This document shows, piece after piece, positions 45,201-53,253 of a stretch of 64,000 nucleotides of DNA. Origin of the DNA: an uncultured Clostridium sp. (GTDB taxonomy: Bacteria > Bacillota > Clostridia > Oscillospirales > Acutalibacteraceae); NCBI GenBank assembly GCA_902471875.1, contig CABRLN010000001.1:1-64000 (forward strand). Direction: 5' to 3'. Position numbers and translations under genes: made by a program. The notes under the pieces are model-generated. The model saw only the letters and a list, made by a program, of their open reading frames with translations. It ran no database searches and was not told the DNA's origin. The stretch's first letter is position 1. Each line of letters opens with the position of its first letter.

Positions 45201-46533
45201 AGATTTAACTGATGGCAAATGGACTCAAACTGCCAACAATTCTTCCCCTAACGTGGGTGATGTAACCGCAATTGCAGTAACAGGCGTTCAGATAAATGCC
45301 GGTATAAGTGAAATAACAATAACCTACACAGTCGAAGTAACCGACCCGTCTATTCAGGAGTGTTATGTTAATAATGCCTTTTTCTCGGCAACTGATAAAG
45401 AATCTCAAAAAGGAATTTACGGATACAGTGGCCCGGCGACTGCTGTTACTGTAAGCAGAGGTTTAAGCGGGTATGCTTGGTTTGATAATAATGTCAACGG
45501 TATATTTGATAAAAATGAGCCTCCTATTCATAATGTAAAGGTTACCCTTATGAGGAAAAGTAACGAAGATATTATAGGCTCTGTAACTACTGACGAAGAC
45601 GGTTTTTATGAATTTTCAGGTATTGCATTAAGTGGAGATGATTATAAGCTTCAGTTCTCTGCTCCTGATGTTGGTACTGCGACGATTAAATATTCTAAGG
45701 TTGCTTCATCTACTAATACAGATACTCCAATCACTGACTTTAACAGTCTTAATTTATCAAGAGTTCTTTCAAAAGCAAAGGTTAACGATAAAAACAAATC
45801 ACGAAATATTGCACATGAGGTCAGTGATGCAACGAATAAAATTTATGAAATAGATGAAAACTTGCCAACAGCAGAAATCATCAGTACGTATAATAATATG
45901 GATTACGACTATGGTACTGTCAAAGGATATTATTTTTCAAGGCGATTCCAAAATCTTGGATTAACAAATGTAGATGTTAAAAATAAGAAATGCACATTGA
46001 GAATACACAAAGTTGATTCCGACAGCAATCAGCCATTGGAAAGTGTTGTATTTAAACTTGAATACCGTGGTGATGAACAAGAGAATTATCAGGTTGTAAG
46101 TTTTATTAAAAACGGTGATGTTTTCGAATTTACAGGTGATGGCACCGCTGAGGGAATTATTGAACCTGAGAATGTAAAAACCGACAGTAATGGTGACATT
46201 GTATTTACTAATCTGCCTATAGCAGAGTATAAACTCACCGAAGTAGAAACAGCAGAAGGCTATAATCTGCTTGCTTCAAGTCTTGAATTCTCGTTGCCTT
46301 ACTATATTGAAACTGGTGACAACGATGCTTATGTTCATGGTAATGACGAAAATTCTGAAGATAATATCTACTACGATATTACTTACACAATTAAAAACTC
46401 TAAAATTCCACAGTTGCCATTGACCGGCGTCAATGATAATAATCTTCCAATGATTATTTTTGCTTTTGCTTTGTTTGTGGCTTGGGGTGTGTTTTTCGGA
46501 ACTTATAAAATAAGAAATAAAAAATTCCGCTAA
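39280..46533 (+). CDS. Giant LPLTG surface adhesin / pilus-tip protein with X25-like modules
   Basis: 2417 residues. Signal peptide (about 1-37). Residues about 180-640 have beta-helix/GLUG-like repeats (IKNLNFSNCLSF, FENCYASGSIEGYQKIGGFV, YINCYAAGEVG). About 800-1460 holds roughly six modules of the style LTGYNW...AGDHSFKVVAN..W..GI.YG...GGNY.(I/V)T...KVTI.F....ITV, resembling the X25 starch-associated module of pullulanases. After about 1480 come Ig-like domains, an SdrD-B-like domain (about 2060-2128, SGYAWFDNNVNGIFDKNEPP), a SpaA domain (about 2236-2356) with E-box Glu2321, and LPLTG at 2379-2383 plus membrane helix. GGAGG precedes the ATG. Last gene of the pilus operon; likely tip adhesin, possibly binding alpha-glucan. 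The X25 assignment is from motif memory. Confidence 0.85.
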   Translation: MKKKIHTKKLVLNSMSVVLALTVLMTALPNISLTVDALTPTNPDNTSQTGYGSLIYFQKDKWNSILESTFNEYESTVVPINPPFDGVIAYRTDQVSIPDASKVTLKDNNPYFNWAKTNIYETDKWNGVYPVNGSSNSNLPASRIESITYESDTVENGVNGTTITAPEKLVEYTVYDVKNAQELVAVMVHNKGINSYTKINLLADIDLGGENSARIWDSSKWSYATSGAFYFEGNGHTIYNMRTDKQSGRSGYAGPSFFGQFQDNTCRKIIKNLNFSNCLSFSHEQAAGSIVASCNFKNSRLYMENVNIKDSFVYSNGPQTGTLLGRNEATTADIFIRNCSSQNCIVFGTDHSGGLTGCQHNTGTKYRVKYDAPFPKSPEAWMFNETVTYPEIVENCYSVDCTLFSLGVDGDSGGLLSCGGKLICRNSFTNNTVYGRTKTGAFFGRVVTPDSGIVGLYDDGGNQQVEIYFENCYASGSIEGYQKIGGFVGFLDAETDSRYGAPVFKNCYTTAMTGMDYAGSELGGFVGHENTAAQEAVIKDENGDQINKYTGTGKKKANPGAVYINCYAAGEVGNILTDTSVTASGNQLGGFLGLTGYYGRGGLGWFHSSNFNGTYINCYYDMQTTAMRERACGKSNQFTSLKDGSGNPVEVSQIPGVTGVYTQHSDKKKVQGLADTVDMDDNNAWKNNVADDQYPMLKVFDDNVEENFKKACYGLYADETTRARIDEQLAEKTEIVKKYSQASVSTVLLNHWDSTMNMDTGSLNNETQDFTPGLPVNKFEKTAYADDNEKWSSDDDGYFWQKEYKNLTAGQYQLKVQEGASWVYNFGKEKFNGANCELIVSQDCDVKIKFDYTGSVSELGENTNYKIWAEFYNKNDGSKIGQQELGKHETTQNVWTVVGGFGNIASEANWDPGYKKFDMHLVGDSQYVLTADITAGKYEFKIAKDHSWAHSYGLDGEDGGENNNMSFTVSNDCKVRFVFDEETHLTTVSTDPEDALTEIKTKSEPIDFNGFSLIAPKAITGHEWLDSKEAAEVGKMEDADGDGVYEKTFTVNKTNDDGKSNFNKTYGYKVIENAIDAGPNNFFHINEPADGSIEEINLKFTYDSTTREAKVECITDSSLIDPDPQVSSYGVLGTESLTGNNWGKDASGTKVPDAGLMTSDGNGTYSITFNDVSAGDHSFKVVANCDFDSGIDYGAYDGSGNYDFTISKQSNVTIKFNSNDKRITVQTSPADALVIERYVVSGTASLTGENWNIQSTANEMTFDERTGTFVKTYDNLPGKTDTNYVFKVVKYGEDNKSENNVISIGGETGKKYKLEIVYYPKIKGTEYHLYDSNGKDVSEYIKEPKIDFYSVVGDEGLTGYNWLGENNSDQAAAAEKGKMTADSKGNLSVTFKNVPVSSTMKSVGFKVVANGTWDSGISYGNSNGGNYSITLASGKVSECSVTVIFNPQTHKITVITNPAECNAQIDESKFNWYIAGDKRLVSDDRFIAPTTVYDTVRDITTDFKFTSGESISWDNNNAKNGESNFFNKVSFGIDYNVESNDIHGDFEGQIIKLETNSINDANGKTITEYSCKHFMPGKQWLTVSSVKNTATGSTVTGTRSLRLIPTAFLEAGNEADIKVLQAKSDVNQENIHNVVTYRKNSLNDNGSGIRFSGLEDANGNKTIFQSYNFALTAGYAITDRNGLGYYGNYSKQNKVAYDASKLRPNVLNSKYANDYFLMTSAFTQSGNYTDTTPSQNKGLIVDELVDQSLIGSSYKTENTYAKTIVKIYKKVEDENGTLEDDGKKYSYPKVFMDSSDDSTTEYHTNYLKWTGQKPFNINDEGIYYVTYYWSLSDGRFLTDSKKVYISPDFGEIEKTVNKHYIEKDGTEADKTIQYSVTYKNGVEGDFKIFDALPFNDDIRYDVTNENGFSKSTMGDDTKFKLKSVDVTAKTVSSKDSSKQVAVNNLSAYYTTDQNIGNNIKDAQSYPDATAANKIDLTDGKWTQTANNSSPNVGDVTAIAVTGVQINAGISEITITYTVEVTDPSIQECYVNNAFFSATDKESQKGIYGYSGPATAVTVSRGLSGYAWFDNNVNGIFDKNEPPIHNVKVTLMRKSNEDIIGSVTTDEDGFYEFSGIALSGDDYKLQFSAPDVGTATIKYSKVASSTNTDTPITDFNSLNLSRVLSKAKVNDKNKSRNIAHEVSDATNKIYEIDENLPTAEIISTYNNMDYDYGTVKGYYFSRRFQNLGLTNVDVKNKKCTLRIHKVDSDSNQPLESVVFKLEYRGDEQENYQVVSFIKNGDVFEFTGDGTAEGIIEPENVKTDSNGDIVFTNLPIAEYKLTEVETAEGYNLLASSLEFSLPYYIETGDNDAYVHGNDENSEDNIYYDITYTIKNSKIPQLPLTGVNDNNLPMIIFAFALFVAWGVFFGTYKIRNKKFR

Positions 46534-46614
46534 GACAAATGAATAATTAAGAAATCATTGAATAAATTGCACTTAAATATTTAGTAGATTTCATAATTGA
46601 TTTCTTAAAATCTA

Positions 46615-46658
46615 AAAACAGGCACAAATCTGTAAATTGGGTTTATGCCTGTTTTGGT
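46615..46658 (+). terminator. Pilus operon terminator
   Basis: AAACAGGCA...TGCCTGTTT stem with a loop of about 20 nt followed by TGGTTT, some 80 nt after the adhesin stop. Confidence 0.6.
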
Positions 46659-47275
46659 TTATTAGGGTGTTATGACTAGAAATCTTAAATACGACTTAGT
46701 ATTGGTATTGTTTTTAATTAATGGTATTTTGTATTCAAAAAATAAAATTCGGTGAAATATTCTCTATGTAAGACACAAGAAAATATTTCACCTGTAATTT
46801 TGTAAGTATATTTATGTTTTTTTACATTTTGTAGTTGTTTTTAGATTAAGTTACAATAGTTAAAATAATTGACACTAAACCATTCAAATTGATATTGGTA
46901 GTTTCAATATCATAATATACATTATTGGTAAGTGAATTGGGCAATATATGTGTTTTGATTATGTCCAAATATTTTAACTGAAATACCGTTAATTTCAGTT
47001 AATTCTTCACACGGAAGGCCATAATCTTTGAATAGGTGTTCAAAAGAGCATCACCTCCTTTTTCTGAAACATTGTCTTTCACTTATTAGACGAATATTTT
47101 ACAAATTTCTCTCACCTTTTATTTTTATATTAACATTGATTTTCAAAATTAATAAAAGCTTTGTGATTTAGCAGTATTTATGGGTGAAAAGCATTTTAAT
47201 TGCTGTACATTGGTATTCTTAAGTAGTGATAATCAGACTTGCTTAATAGAAGCTTATAGAAAAGCTCTTTGTATA
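46659..47275. other. AT-rich intergenic region with a weak minus-strand frame
   Basis: No certain gene. On the minus strand, an excellent AAAGGAGGTGATGC (about 47047-47060) is followed by only a 14-codon frame from TTG. The neighbouring frame runs 42 codons without a start (FEHLFKDYGLPCEELTEING to FTYQ, ending 46922), which suggests a frameshifted small gene. Confidence 0.35.
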
Positions 47276-47280
47276 ACAGC

Positions 47281-47318
47281 AGAGCAGTTGCTTGTATTGT
47301 AGCAACTGCTCTGTTATT
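47281..47318 (-). terminator. asnB terminator
   Basis: AGAGCAGTTGCT / AGCAACTGCTCT, 12-bp stem with an 8-nt loop, next to the asnB stop codon. Confidence 0.75.
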
Positions 47319-47332
47319 ATTAGAATATTAAA

Positions 47333-49192
47333 TTATTCTCCCTTTTCAGGATTATATTTATTCTCAAAATAGATTTCGTACCATACCAAGAAAATATATA
47401 TTGTCCAAACTTTACGGCTGTTGTCCTCTTTACCGCTGTAATGCTCGTCAAGAAATTCAATAAGCATGTCAGAATTAAAGAATTTTTTAGCTGTTTCAGA
47501 ATTGAACATATCTTTAACTACATTGTAATAACGCTCGTCTCTTAGCCACACTCTGGTTGGAACAGGGAAGCCAAGCTTTTTCTTTTCTGCTGTTTCAGGC
47601 GGTAAATGACGAAGAGCTGCCTGACGCATAGCATATTTGGTGTTTTTCTTGTTTACTCTTAAACGTGTAGGAATTTTTGACGCAACCTTAAATACTTCTT
47701 TGTCAAGGAAAGGTACTCTTAGTTCAAGAGAGTTGGCCATACTCATTCTGTCCGCTTTAAGAAGAATATCGCCTACCATCCACATATTAATGTCAAGATA
47801 CTGCATTTTTGTTACATCGTCATATTCAGGTACTCTGCTGTAATATGGTTTGCATTTGTCCTGTGGACGAGTCGCTATTGATGGGTCTTTTAAAATTTTC
47901 TTTTTCTCGTCAAGGTCATACATAAAGGCATTACCGATAAATCTGTCCTCAAGCGGATGGGTTGCTCTTATTAAATAGTCACGGCCTTTAATATCAGGCA
48001 GTTTTTTCATAAGATTGCAAATGCCTTTTCTTAAGCTGTAAGGAACAATTTTTTGGTAGGTTTTAAATACGCGAGGATCGTTATATACTGTATAACCTCC
48101 AAACAGTTCATCTGCACCTTCGCCCGAAAGTACAACCTTTACATGCTCGCTTGCAATTTTTGAAACAAAGTAAAGTGCTATACAAGAAGGGTCAGCCAAG
48201 GGCTGGTCCATATGATACTGTACTTTTTTAATACTGCCCCAAAATTCTTCCGACTTAATAAGCTTGTAGTGGTGGTCAACTCCAATTTTTTTAGATAAAC
48301 GCTGTGCCCAACTGATTTCATTATATTTTTCACCAAAGTCAAAACCTACTGTAAAAGTTTTTTGGTCTGCAAAATATGTTGAAACATAACTTGAATCAAC
48401 ACCGCTGGACAAGAAGCAGCCAACCTCAACATCACTGATTTTATGTGCATTTACGGAGTTTTCAAATACTTTTTCAATTTCGTCAACAGCTTGCTCTTCT
48501 GTCAATGTTTCGTCAGGTTCAAATTTAGCTTCCCAGTAGCGTGTGGTACTTACCTTACCGTTTTTATACCACAGGTAATGTCCCGGCAGTAAACAATAAA
48601 CGCCCTCAAAAAATGTTTCAGGCGGTACGGCATATTGAAACGAAAGGTAATTGTCAAGAGTTCTGTAATTAAACTTTTTTTCAAAACCCGGGAACTCAAG
48701 AATACTTTTAATTTCAGAACCATATACAAAGTTATTTCCAACCTGTGCATAGTGCATAGGCTTAATTCCAAAAAAGTCACGTGCAATAAATAGTGAGTCA
48801 TCCTTCAAGTTATAAATGGCAAAGCCAAACATACCTCTTAGCTTGTCCAACAGCTTCTCCTGCCATTGCTCAAAGCCGTGAATAAGCACCTCTGAGTCAG
48901 ATTCGGTATAGAACTCGTGACCAAGCTCAATAAGCTCTTTGCGCAAACTTTGGTAGTTATAAATTTCACCGTTAAATGTAAGTACCATTGATTTATCTTC
49001 ATTATATATAGGTTGATGACCTGCATCAAGGTCAATAATGCTTAGTCGTCTGAAACCCATTGTTATTTTATTGTCAGGTTCTTTGTAAAAGCCATTGCTG
49101 TCAGGACCGCGGTGGGTAATAACCTTGGTCATTCTTTCAATGGTGTCGTCACGACTTACGACCTCTCCTGTAAAACCACAAATACCACACAT
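47333..49192 (-). CDS. asnB: Asparagine synthetase (glutamine-hydrolysing)
   Basis: 619 residues. It starts MCGICGFTGE, giving the N-terminal nucleophile Cys after Met removal, and the class II glutaminase domain follows (ITHRGPDSNGF, FNGEIYNYQ, SDSEVLIHGFEQW). The synthetase domain has the ATP pyrophosphatase loop LSSGVDSSYVS and VVLSGEGADELFGGY. Makes asparagine from aspartate, glutamine and ATP in the cytoplasm. The length is that of the AsnB clade. Paralogues of this family can also amidate peptidoglycan (AsnB of Bacillus) or other targets. Single-gene unit; AAAGGAG lies 10 nt before the ATG. Confidence 0.93.
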   Translation of the reverse strand: MCGICGFTGEVVSRDDTIERMTKVITHRGPDSNGFYKEPDNKITMGFRRLSIIDLDAGHQPIYNEDKSMVLTFNGEIYNYQSLRKELIELGHEFYTESDSEVLIHGFEQWQEKLLDKLRGMFGFAIYNLKDDSLFIARDFFGIKPMHYAQVGNNFVYGSEIKSILEFPGFEKKFNYRTLDNYLSFQYAVPPETFFEGVYCLLPGHYLWYKNGKVSTTRYWEAKFEPDETLTEEQAVDEIEKVFENSVNAHKISDVEVGCFLSSGVDSSYVSTYFADQKTFTVGFDFGEKYNEISWAQRLSKKIGVDHHYKLIKSEEFWGSIKKVQYHMDQPLADPSCIALYFVSKIASEHVKVVLSGEGADELFGGYTVYNDPRVFKTYQKIVPYSLRKGICNLMKKLPDIKGRDYLIRATHPLEDRFIGNAFMYDLDEKKKILKDPSIATRPQDKCKPYYSRVPEYDDVTKMQYLDINMWMVGDILLKADRMSMANSLELRVPFLDKEVFKVASKIPTRLRVNKKNTKYAMRQAALRHLPPETAEKKKLGFPVPTRVWLRDERYYNVVKDMFNSETAKKFFNSDMLIEFLDEHYSGKEDNSRKVWTIYIFLVWYEIYFENKYNPEKGE

Positions 49193-49518
49193 AGTTTGGT
49201 AACTCCTTTAAATATTTCTAAAAATTTACAATACATAATATAATGATAATTTTATCATAAAAGACTATTTGTTGCAAGTAACACCTAGAATGTACAACAG
49301 CAAAATTAACAAGATTTTTTATATTATTTTTAGTTATTATTTTACGTTAAGTACAGTGCTTGTTTTTGCTCAGAATTACATCGTACCGTTATAATTTGTA
49401 CGGAATAAAATTAAAATTGGTGTTAGTTTTTGATTTTCTGCCATATTAATTAGTATACCCCTGTAAATACAGCTGTATTATTATTGCTGTATTATTACTG
49501 CAAAGCATATTGCTTAAT
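49193..49518. other. Intergenic region between divergent asnB and pst operon
   Basis: AT-rich; no RNA or gene recognised, no T-box for asnB seen. Confidence 0.4.
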
Positions 49519-49556
49519 TTTACAAATGTTTTACTTATTTTTACTAAAGGTTTACT
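49519..49556 (+). promoter_or_regulatory. Pho boxes upstream of pstS
   Basis: Four TTTAC repeats at 49519, 49530, 49540 and 49551, spaced 11, 10 and 11 bp, the helical-turn spacing of PhoP/PhoB boxes. A candidate -10 (TACAAT at 49576 or TATACT at 49589) follows. With PhoB encoded in the same cluster this is the expected phosphate-starvation control site. Confidence 0.75.
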
Positions 49557-49733
49557 AAAATAATCTTATAGATTTTACAATAGGATTTTATACTCCTAAA
49601 TGTACCCGGAAAGAAAACGATATAATCAAATAAAAAATGAAGCCGGGGTTAAGACAACACTACAAATTTAACATAATACATTTTAATTTATGTTGCCTTA
49701 AAAACCTATAAATTAATTGAAGGAGATTAAAAC

Positions 49734-50639
49734 ATGAAAACGAAGAAGATTTTAGCTACAGCAGTAGCAGGACTTATGGCAATGGCTTCACTCGCAGGCT
49801 GCGGCAATTCAGGTTCTAATACAGGCTCGGCAAGTGCAAAAGGTAACGCAAGCTTTGACAAAACGGCAGCAATTTCAGTAATTACACGAGAAGACGGCTC
49901 AGGCACCCGTTCAGCTTTTGTAGAGCTTACAGGTGTTCAGGAAGAAAAAGACGGGCAAAAAACAGATAACACCCTACCTTCTGCTATTGTTCAAAGCAGT
50001 ACACAGGCGGTTCTTACAGGTGTAGCAGGTGACAAAACTGCTATTGGCTACATTTCTTTGGGTTCATTAAATAATACAGTAACTTCAGCAAAAATAGACG
50101 GTGTTGCACCTACGGCTGAAACTGTAAAGGACGGTACATATAAAATTTCAAGACCATTTAATATTGCAACAAAAGACGATTTAAGCGAAACAGCACAGAA
50201 TTTTATTGACTATATTCTAAGCAAAGAAGGTCAAAAGATAGTGGCTGAAGAAGGCTATGTTGAGGTAGTAGAAGATGCAAAAAGCTTTGTCGGTGCTAAA
50301 GGCGAAGGTACAGTAAAGGTTGGCGGTTCGTCTTCAGTAGCACCTGTAATGGAAAAGCTGGCAGAAGCTTATAAAAAGATTAATACAAAGGTTACTGTAG
50401 AGGTTAATACAAGCGACTCTTCAACAGGTATGTCTTCCACTGCCGAAGGTACAGTTGACATTGGTATGGCTTCAAGAGAGTTAAAAGACAGCGAAATTGA
50501 AAAAGGTTTAAAAAATACTGTAATTGCTCAGGACGGAATAGCAGTAATTATTAACAAGGAAAATACAGTTGACGATATTACACTTGACCAGTTAAAGGGA
50601 ATTTACACAGGCAATATTACGACATGGGAACTTGGTTGA
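49734..50639 (+). CDS. pstS: Phosphate-binding lipoprotein PstS, halves in permuted order
   Basis: 301 residues; captures phosphate outside the cell for PstCAB. Lipobox LAGC (Cys23). The usual PstS starts with GSSSVAPLMEKLAEAY and meets TREEGSGTR only later. Here TREDGSGTR is at about 51-59 and GDKTAIGYISLGSL and FIDYILSKEGQKIV follow. Then VGGSSSVAPVMEKLAEAYKK (from about 196), VDIGMASRELKD and finally LDQLKGIYTGNITTW, where the protein ends. This is a circular permutation of the two-lobed fold, complete in content. AAGGAGA before the ATG. First gene of pstSCAB-phoU. Confidence 0.9.
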   Translation: MKTKKILATAVAGLMAMASLAGCGNSGSNTGSASAKGNASFDKTAAISVITREDGSGTRSAFVELTGVQEEKDGQKTDNTLPSAIVQSSTQAVLTGVAGDKTAIGYISLGSLNNTVTSAKIDGVAPTAETVKDGTYKISRPFNIATKDDLSETAQNFIDYILSKEGQKIVAEEGYVEVVEDAKSFVGAKGEGTVKVGGSSSVAPVMEKLAEAYKKINTKVTVEVNTSDSSTGMSSTAEGTVDIGMASRELKDSEIEKGLKNTVIAQDGIAVIINKENTVDDITLDQLKGIYTGNITTWELG

Positions 50640-50713
50640 TGATAGTAAAATATTAAAGATAGTGCAGAGTAGTTTTAATTAACTGCTCTGCATTTGCAAG
50701 AAAGGAAAAACAT

Positions 50714-51574
50714 ATGCGTAAATATAAAGAAAAGGTAATGCAGGTTGTTTTCTTGTGTGCGGCTCTTGTTTCTATTGCGGCGGTATTATTAATATGCTTG
50801 TTTTTGTTTATAAACGGTGTTCCTGCAATGGCAAAAATAGGTGTGTTTGATTTTTTACTCGGTACAAAGTGGGCGCCGTCAAATGAACCTGCCAGTTATG
50901 GTATTTGGCCTATGATACTTGGCAGCATATATATTACCGTTGGCGCGGTTATACTTGGTGTGCCAATAGGAATTATGACTGCAATATTTTTGTCAAGATT
51001 TTGTCATAAAAAGCTTTATAGAATTATAAAACCGGCAATAGAACTGCTTGCAGGTATTCCGTCGGTAGTATATGGTTTTTTTGGTATGATAGTTCTTGTA
51101 CCGTTTATAAGAGGTTTGTTTGGCGGCAACGGTTACGGTATTTTAACGGCGTCAATTTTGTTGGCAATAATGATTCTGCCTACAATTATAAGCGTGTCAG
51201 AAAGTGCTATAAATGCAGTGCCAAATTCATATTACGAAGGTTCCTTGGCATTGGGTGCAACAAAAGAACGCAGTGTGTTCAGTACAGTTGTGCCTGCGGC
51301 CAAGTCAGGTATTTTAGCAGGTGTAGTACTTGGAATTGGCCGTGCTGTAGGTGAAACAATGGCTGTAATTCTTGTTGCAGGAAACAGTTCTGTTGTGCCT
51401 GACAGCATACTTTCGGGTGTACGTACTCTTACCACAAATATTGTACTTGAAATGGGTTATGCCACAGACCTTCACCGTGATGCGTTAATTGCAACAGGTG
51501 TAGTATTATTTGTGCTTATTCTTATTATAAATATGCTGTTTGCGGTAATAAAAAATAAGGGGGTAAAGCTGTAG
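50714..51574 (+). CDS. pstC: Phosphate ABC transporter permease PstC
   Basis: 286 residues, six membrane helices. Opens with the extracytoplasmic loop FDFLLGTKWAPSNEPASYGI, typical of PstC. The EAA-type cytoplasmic loop for PstB contact reads SYYEGSLALGATKERSVFST, and GRAVGETMAVILVAGN follows. AAAGGAAAAAC before the ATG. Its stop overlaps the GTG start of pstA. Confidence 0.95.
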   Translation: MRKYKEKVMQVVFLCAALVSIAAVLLICLFLFINGVPAMAKIGVFDFLLGTKWAPSNEPASYGIWPMILGSIYITVGAVILGVPIGIMTAIFLSRFCHKKLYRIIKPAIELLAGIPSVVYGFFGMIVLVPFIRGLFGGNGYGILTASILLAIMILPTIISVSESAINAVPNSYYEGSLALGATKERSVFSTVVPAAKSGILAGVVLGIGRAVGETMAVILVAGNSSVVPDSILSGVRTLTTNIVLEMGYATDLHRDALIATGVVLFVLILIINMLFAVIKNKGVKL

Positions 51575-52485
51575 TGGAAAAGAAGAAAAAATATCAGCCT
51601 GCTACAGATAACATTAAGGCTGTTAACACAATCTCCCTTAAGCAGCGAATGCTACAGTATAAAAACCATCCGTCATCATTTGTGCTATTGTGTTTGGTTA
51701 TATTGTGTGCGGTAATTACTGTTGGTGTTTTACTTTTTTTAATTGTTTACATTTTGGTTCAGGGTATTCCGAACCTTACTCCAGAGTTGTTTTCACTTGA
51801 ATATACATCAGACAATGCTTCACTTATGCCTGCTTTGGTAAATACAGTTATAATGACGCTGATTTCGCTTATAATTGCTGTTCCGCTGGGAATTTTCGCA
51901 GCTATTTATTTGGTAGAGTATGCAAAACGAGGCAACAAATTGGTTACCGCAGTAAGAATGACAGCCGAAACCCTTTCGGGCATACCGTCAATAGTTTACG
52001 GTTTATTTGGTATGTTATTTTTTGTAACAACTCTTGGTTGGGGTAACTCGCTTATAGCAGGTTCCTGTACATTAGCTATTATGATATTGCCGCTTATAAT
52101 GCGTACTACAGAAGAGGCACTGAAAACTGTGCCGGATTCTTTCAGAGAGGGCAGCTTTGGTTTGGGTGCAGGCAAATTAAGAACTGTATTCAGGGTGATA
52201 TTGCCTACAGCTGTGCCGGGAATATTGTCGGGTGTAATTCTTGCTATAGGCAGAATTGTAGGCGAGTCGGCTGCACTTATTTATACAGCAGGTACCATTG
52301 CACAATATCCGCAAAATCTGACAATGTCTGCAAGAACACTTTCGGTACATATGTACATTTGTACAACAGAGGGGTTACACACAAGCCAAGCATACGGTAC
52401 TGCAGTTGTATTGTTAATTTTAGTAGTAATAATTAATGCTCTCTCATCATTTGCAGCTAAAAAGCTGACTCAGAAAATGGGCTGA
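51574..52485 (+). CDS. pstA: Phosphate ABC transporter permease PstA
   Basis: 303 residues, GTG start overlapping the last base of pstC. Six membrane helices; LSGIPSIVYGLFGMLFFVT, EAA loop SFREGSFGLGAGKLRTVFRV, GRIVGESAALIYTAG. Pairs with PstC as the membrane channel. pstB follows after 18 nt. Confidence 0.95.
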   Translation: MEKKKKYQPATDNIKAVNTISLKQRMLQYKNHPSSFVLLCLVILCAVITVGVLLFLIVYILVQGIPNLTPELFSLEYTSDNASLMPALVNTVIMTLISLIIAVPLGIFAAIYLVEYAKRGNKLVTAVRMTAETLSGIPSIVYGLFGMLFFVTTLGWGNSLIAGSCTLAIMILPLIMRTTEEALKTVPDSFREGSFGLGAGKLRTVFRVILPTAVPGILSGVILAIGRIVGESAALIYTAGTIAQYPQNLTMSARTLSVHMYICTTEGLHTSQAYGTAVVLLILVVIINALSSFAAKKLTQKMG

Positions 52486-52503
52486 TTTTACGGAGGAAAG
52501 GTA

Positions 52504-53253
52504 ATGGATAAGTTTTCAATTTCCAATATGGAGCTTTATTATGGAAATTTTAAAGCGTTAAAAAATATTAATTTGAATATAAAAGAAAAAGAAATTACAG
52601 CGTTTATAGGACCTTCAGGATGTGGTAAATCAACATTGTTAAAATCCTTAAACAGAATGAACGACCTTGTAGAGGGCTGTAAAATTACAGGTAAAATTCT
52701 ACTTGACGGTAAGGATATATATGGCAACATAGACCTTAACAACTTAAGAAAAAGAGTGGGTATGGTGTTTCAAAAGCCTAACCCTTTTCCTATGAGCATT
52801 TATGACAATATTGCATATGGTCCCAGAACCCATGGTATTCGCAAAAAAGGTGAGCTTGATGAAATTGTTGAAAAAGCTTTGCGTGACGCGGCTATTTGGG
52901 ATGAGGTTAAGGACAGACTTAAAAAGAATGCTTTAGGTATGTCAGGCGGTCAGCAGCAAAGGCTTTGTATTGCAAGAGCCTTGGCAGTACAACCAGAGGT
53001 TTTGCTTATGGACGAGCCGACGTCTGCACTTGACCCTATTTCAACATCAAAAATTGAAGATTTAGCAATGAAGCTAAAACATAAATATACCATTGTCATG
53101 GTTACCCACAATATGCAGCAGGCTGCAAGAATTTCTGACAAAACAGCGTTTTTTTTACTGGGTGAGGTTGTTGAGTATAATCAGACAGCAAAAATATTCA
53201 ATATGCCTAAGGATAAAAGAACAGAGGAATATATTTCGGGGAGGTTTGGATAA
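52504..53253 (+). CDS. pstB: Phosphate ABC transporter ATPase PstB
   Basis: 249 residues, cytoplasmic ATPase. Walker A GPSGCGKST, signature LGMSGGQQQRLCIARAL, Walker B LLMDEPTSALDP, switch His in MVTHNMQQAAR. The 'LNRMNDLVEGCKITGKI' segment is PstB-specific. CGGAGGAAAGGTA precedes the ATG. The ATG of phoU overlaps its stop. Confidence 0.97.
   Translation: MDKFSISNMELYYGNFKALKNINLNIKEKEITAFIGPSGCGKSTLLKSLNRMNDLVEGCKITGKILLDGKDIYGNIDLNNLRKRVGMVFQKPNPFPMSIYDNIAYGPRTHGIRKKGELDEIVEKALRDAAIWDEVKDRLKKNALGMSGGQQQRLCIARALAVQPEVLLMDEPTSALDPISTSKIEDLAMKLKHKYTIVMVTHNMQQAARISDKTAFFLLGEVVEYNQTAKIFNMPKDKRTEEYISGRFG

Noticed and set aside
49193..49518. T-box or other riboswitch for asnB
   Set aside because: No GGTGG-type T-box sequence or specifier stem was found; the only similar string in the window belongs to the 5S genes.
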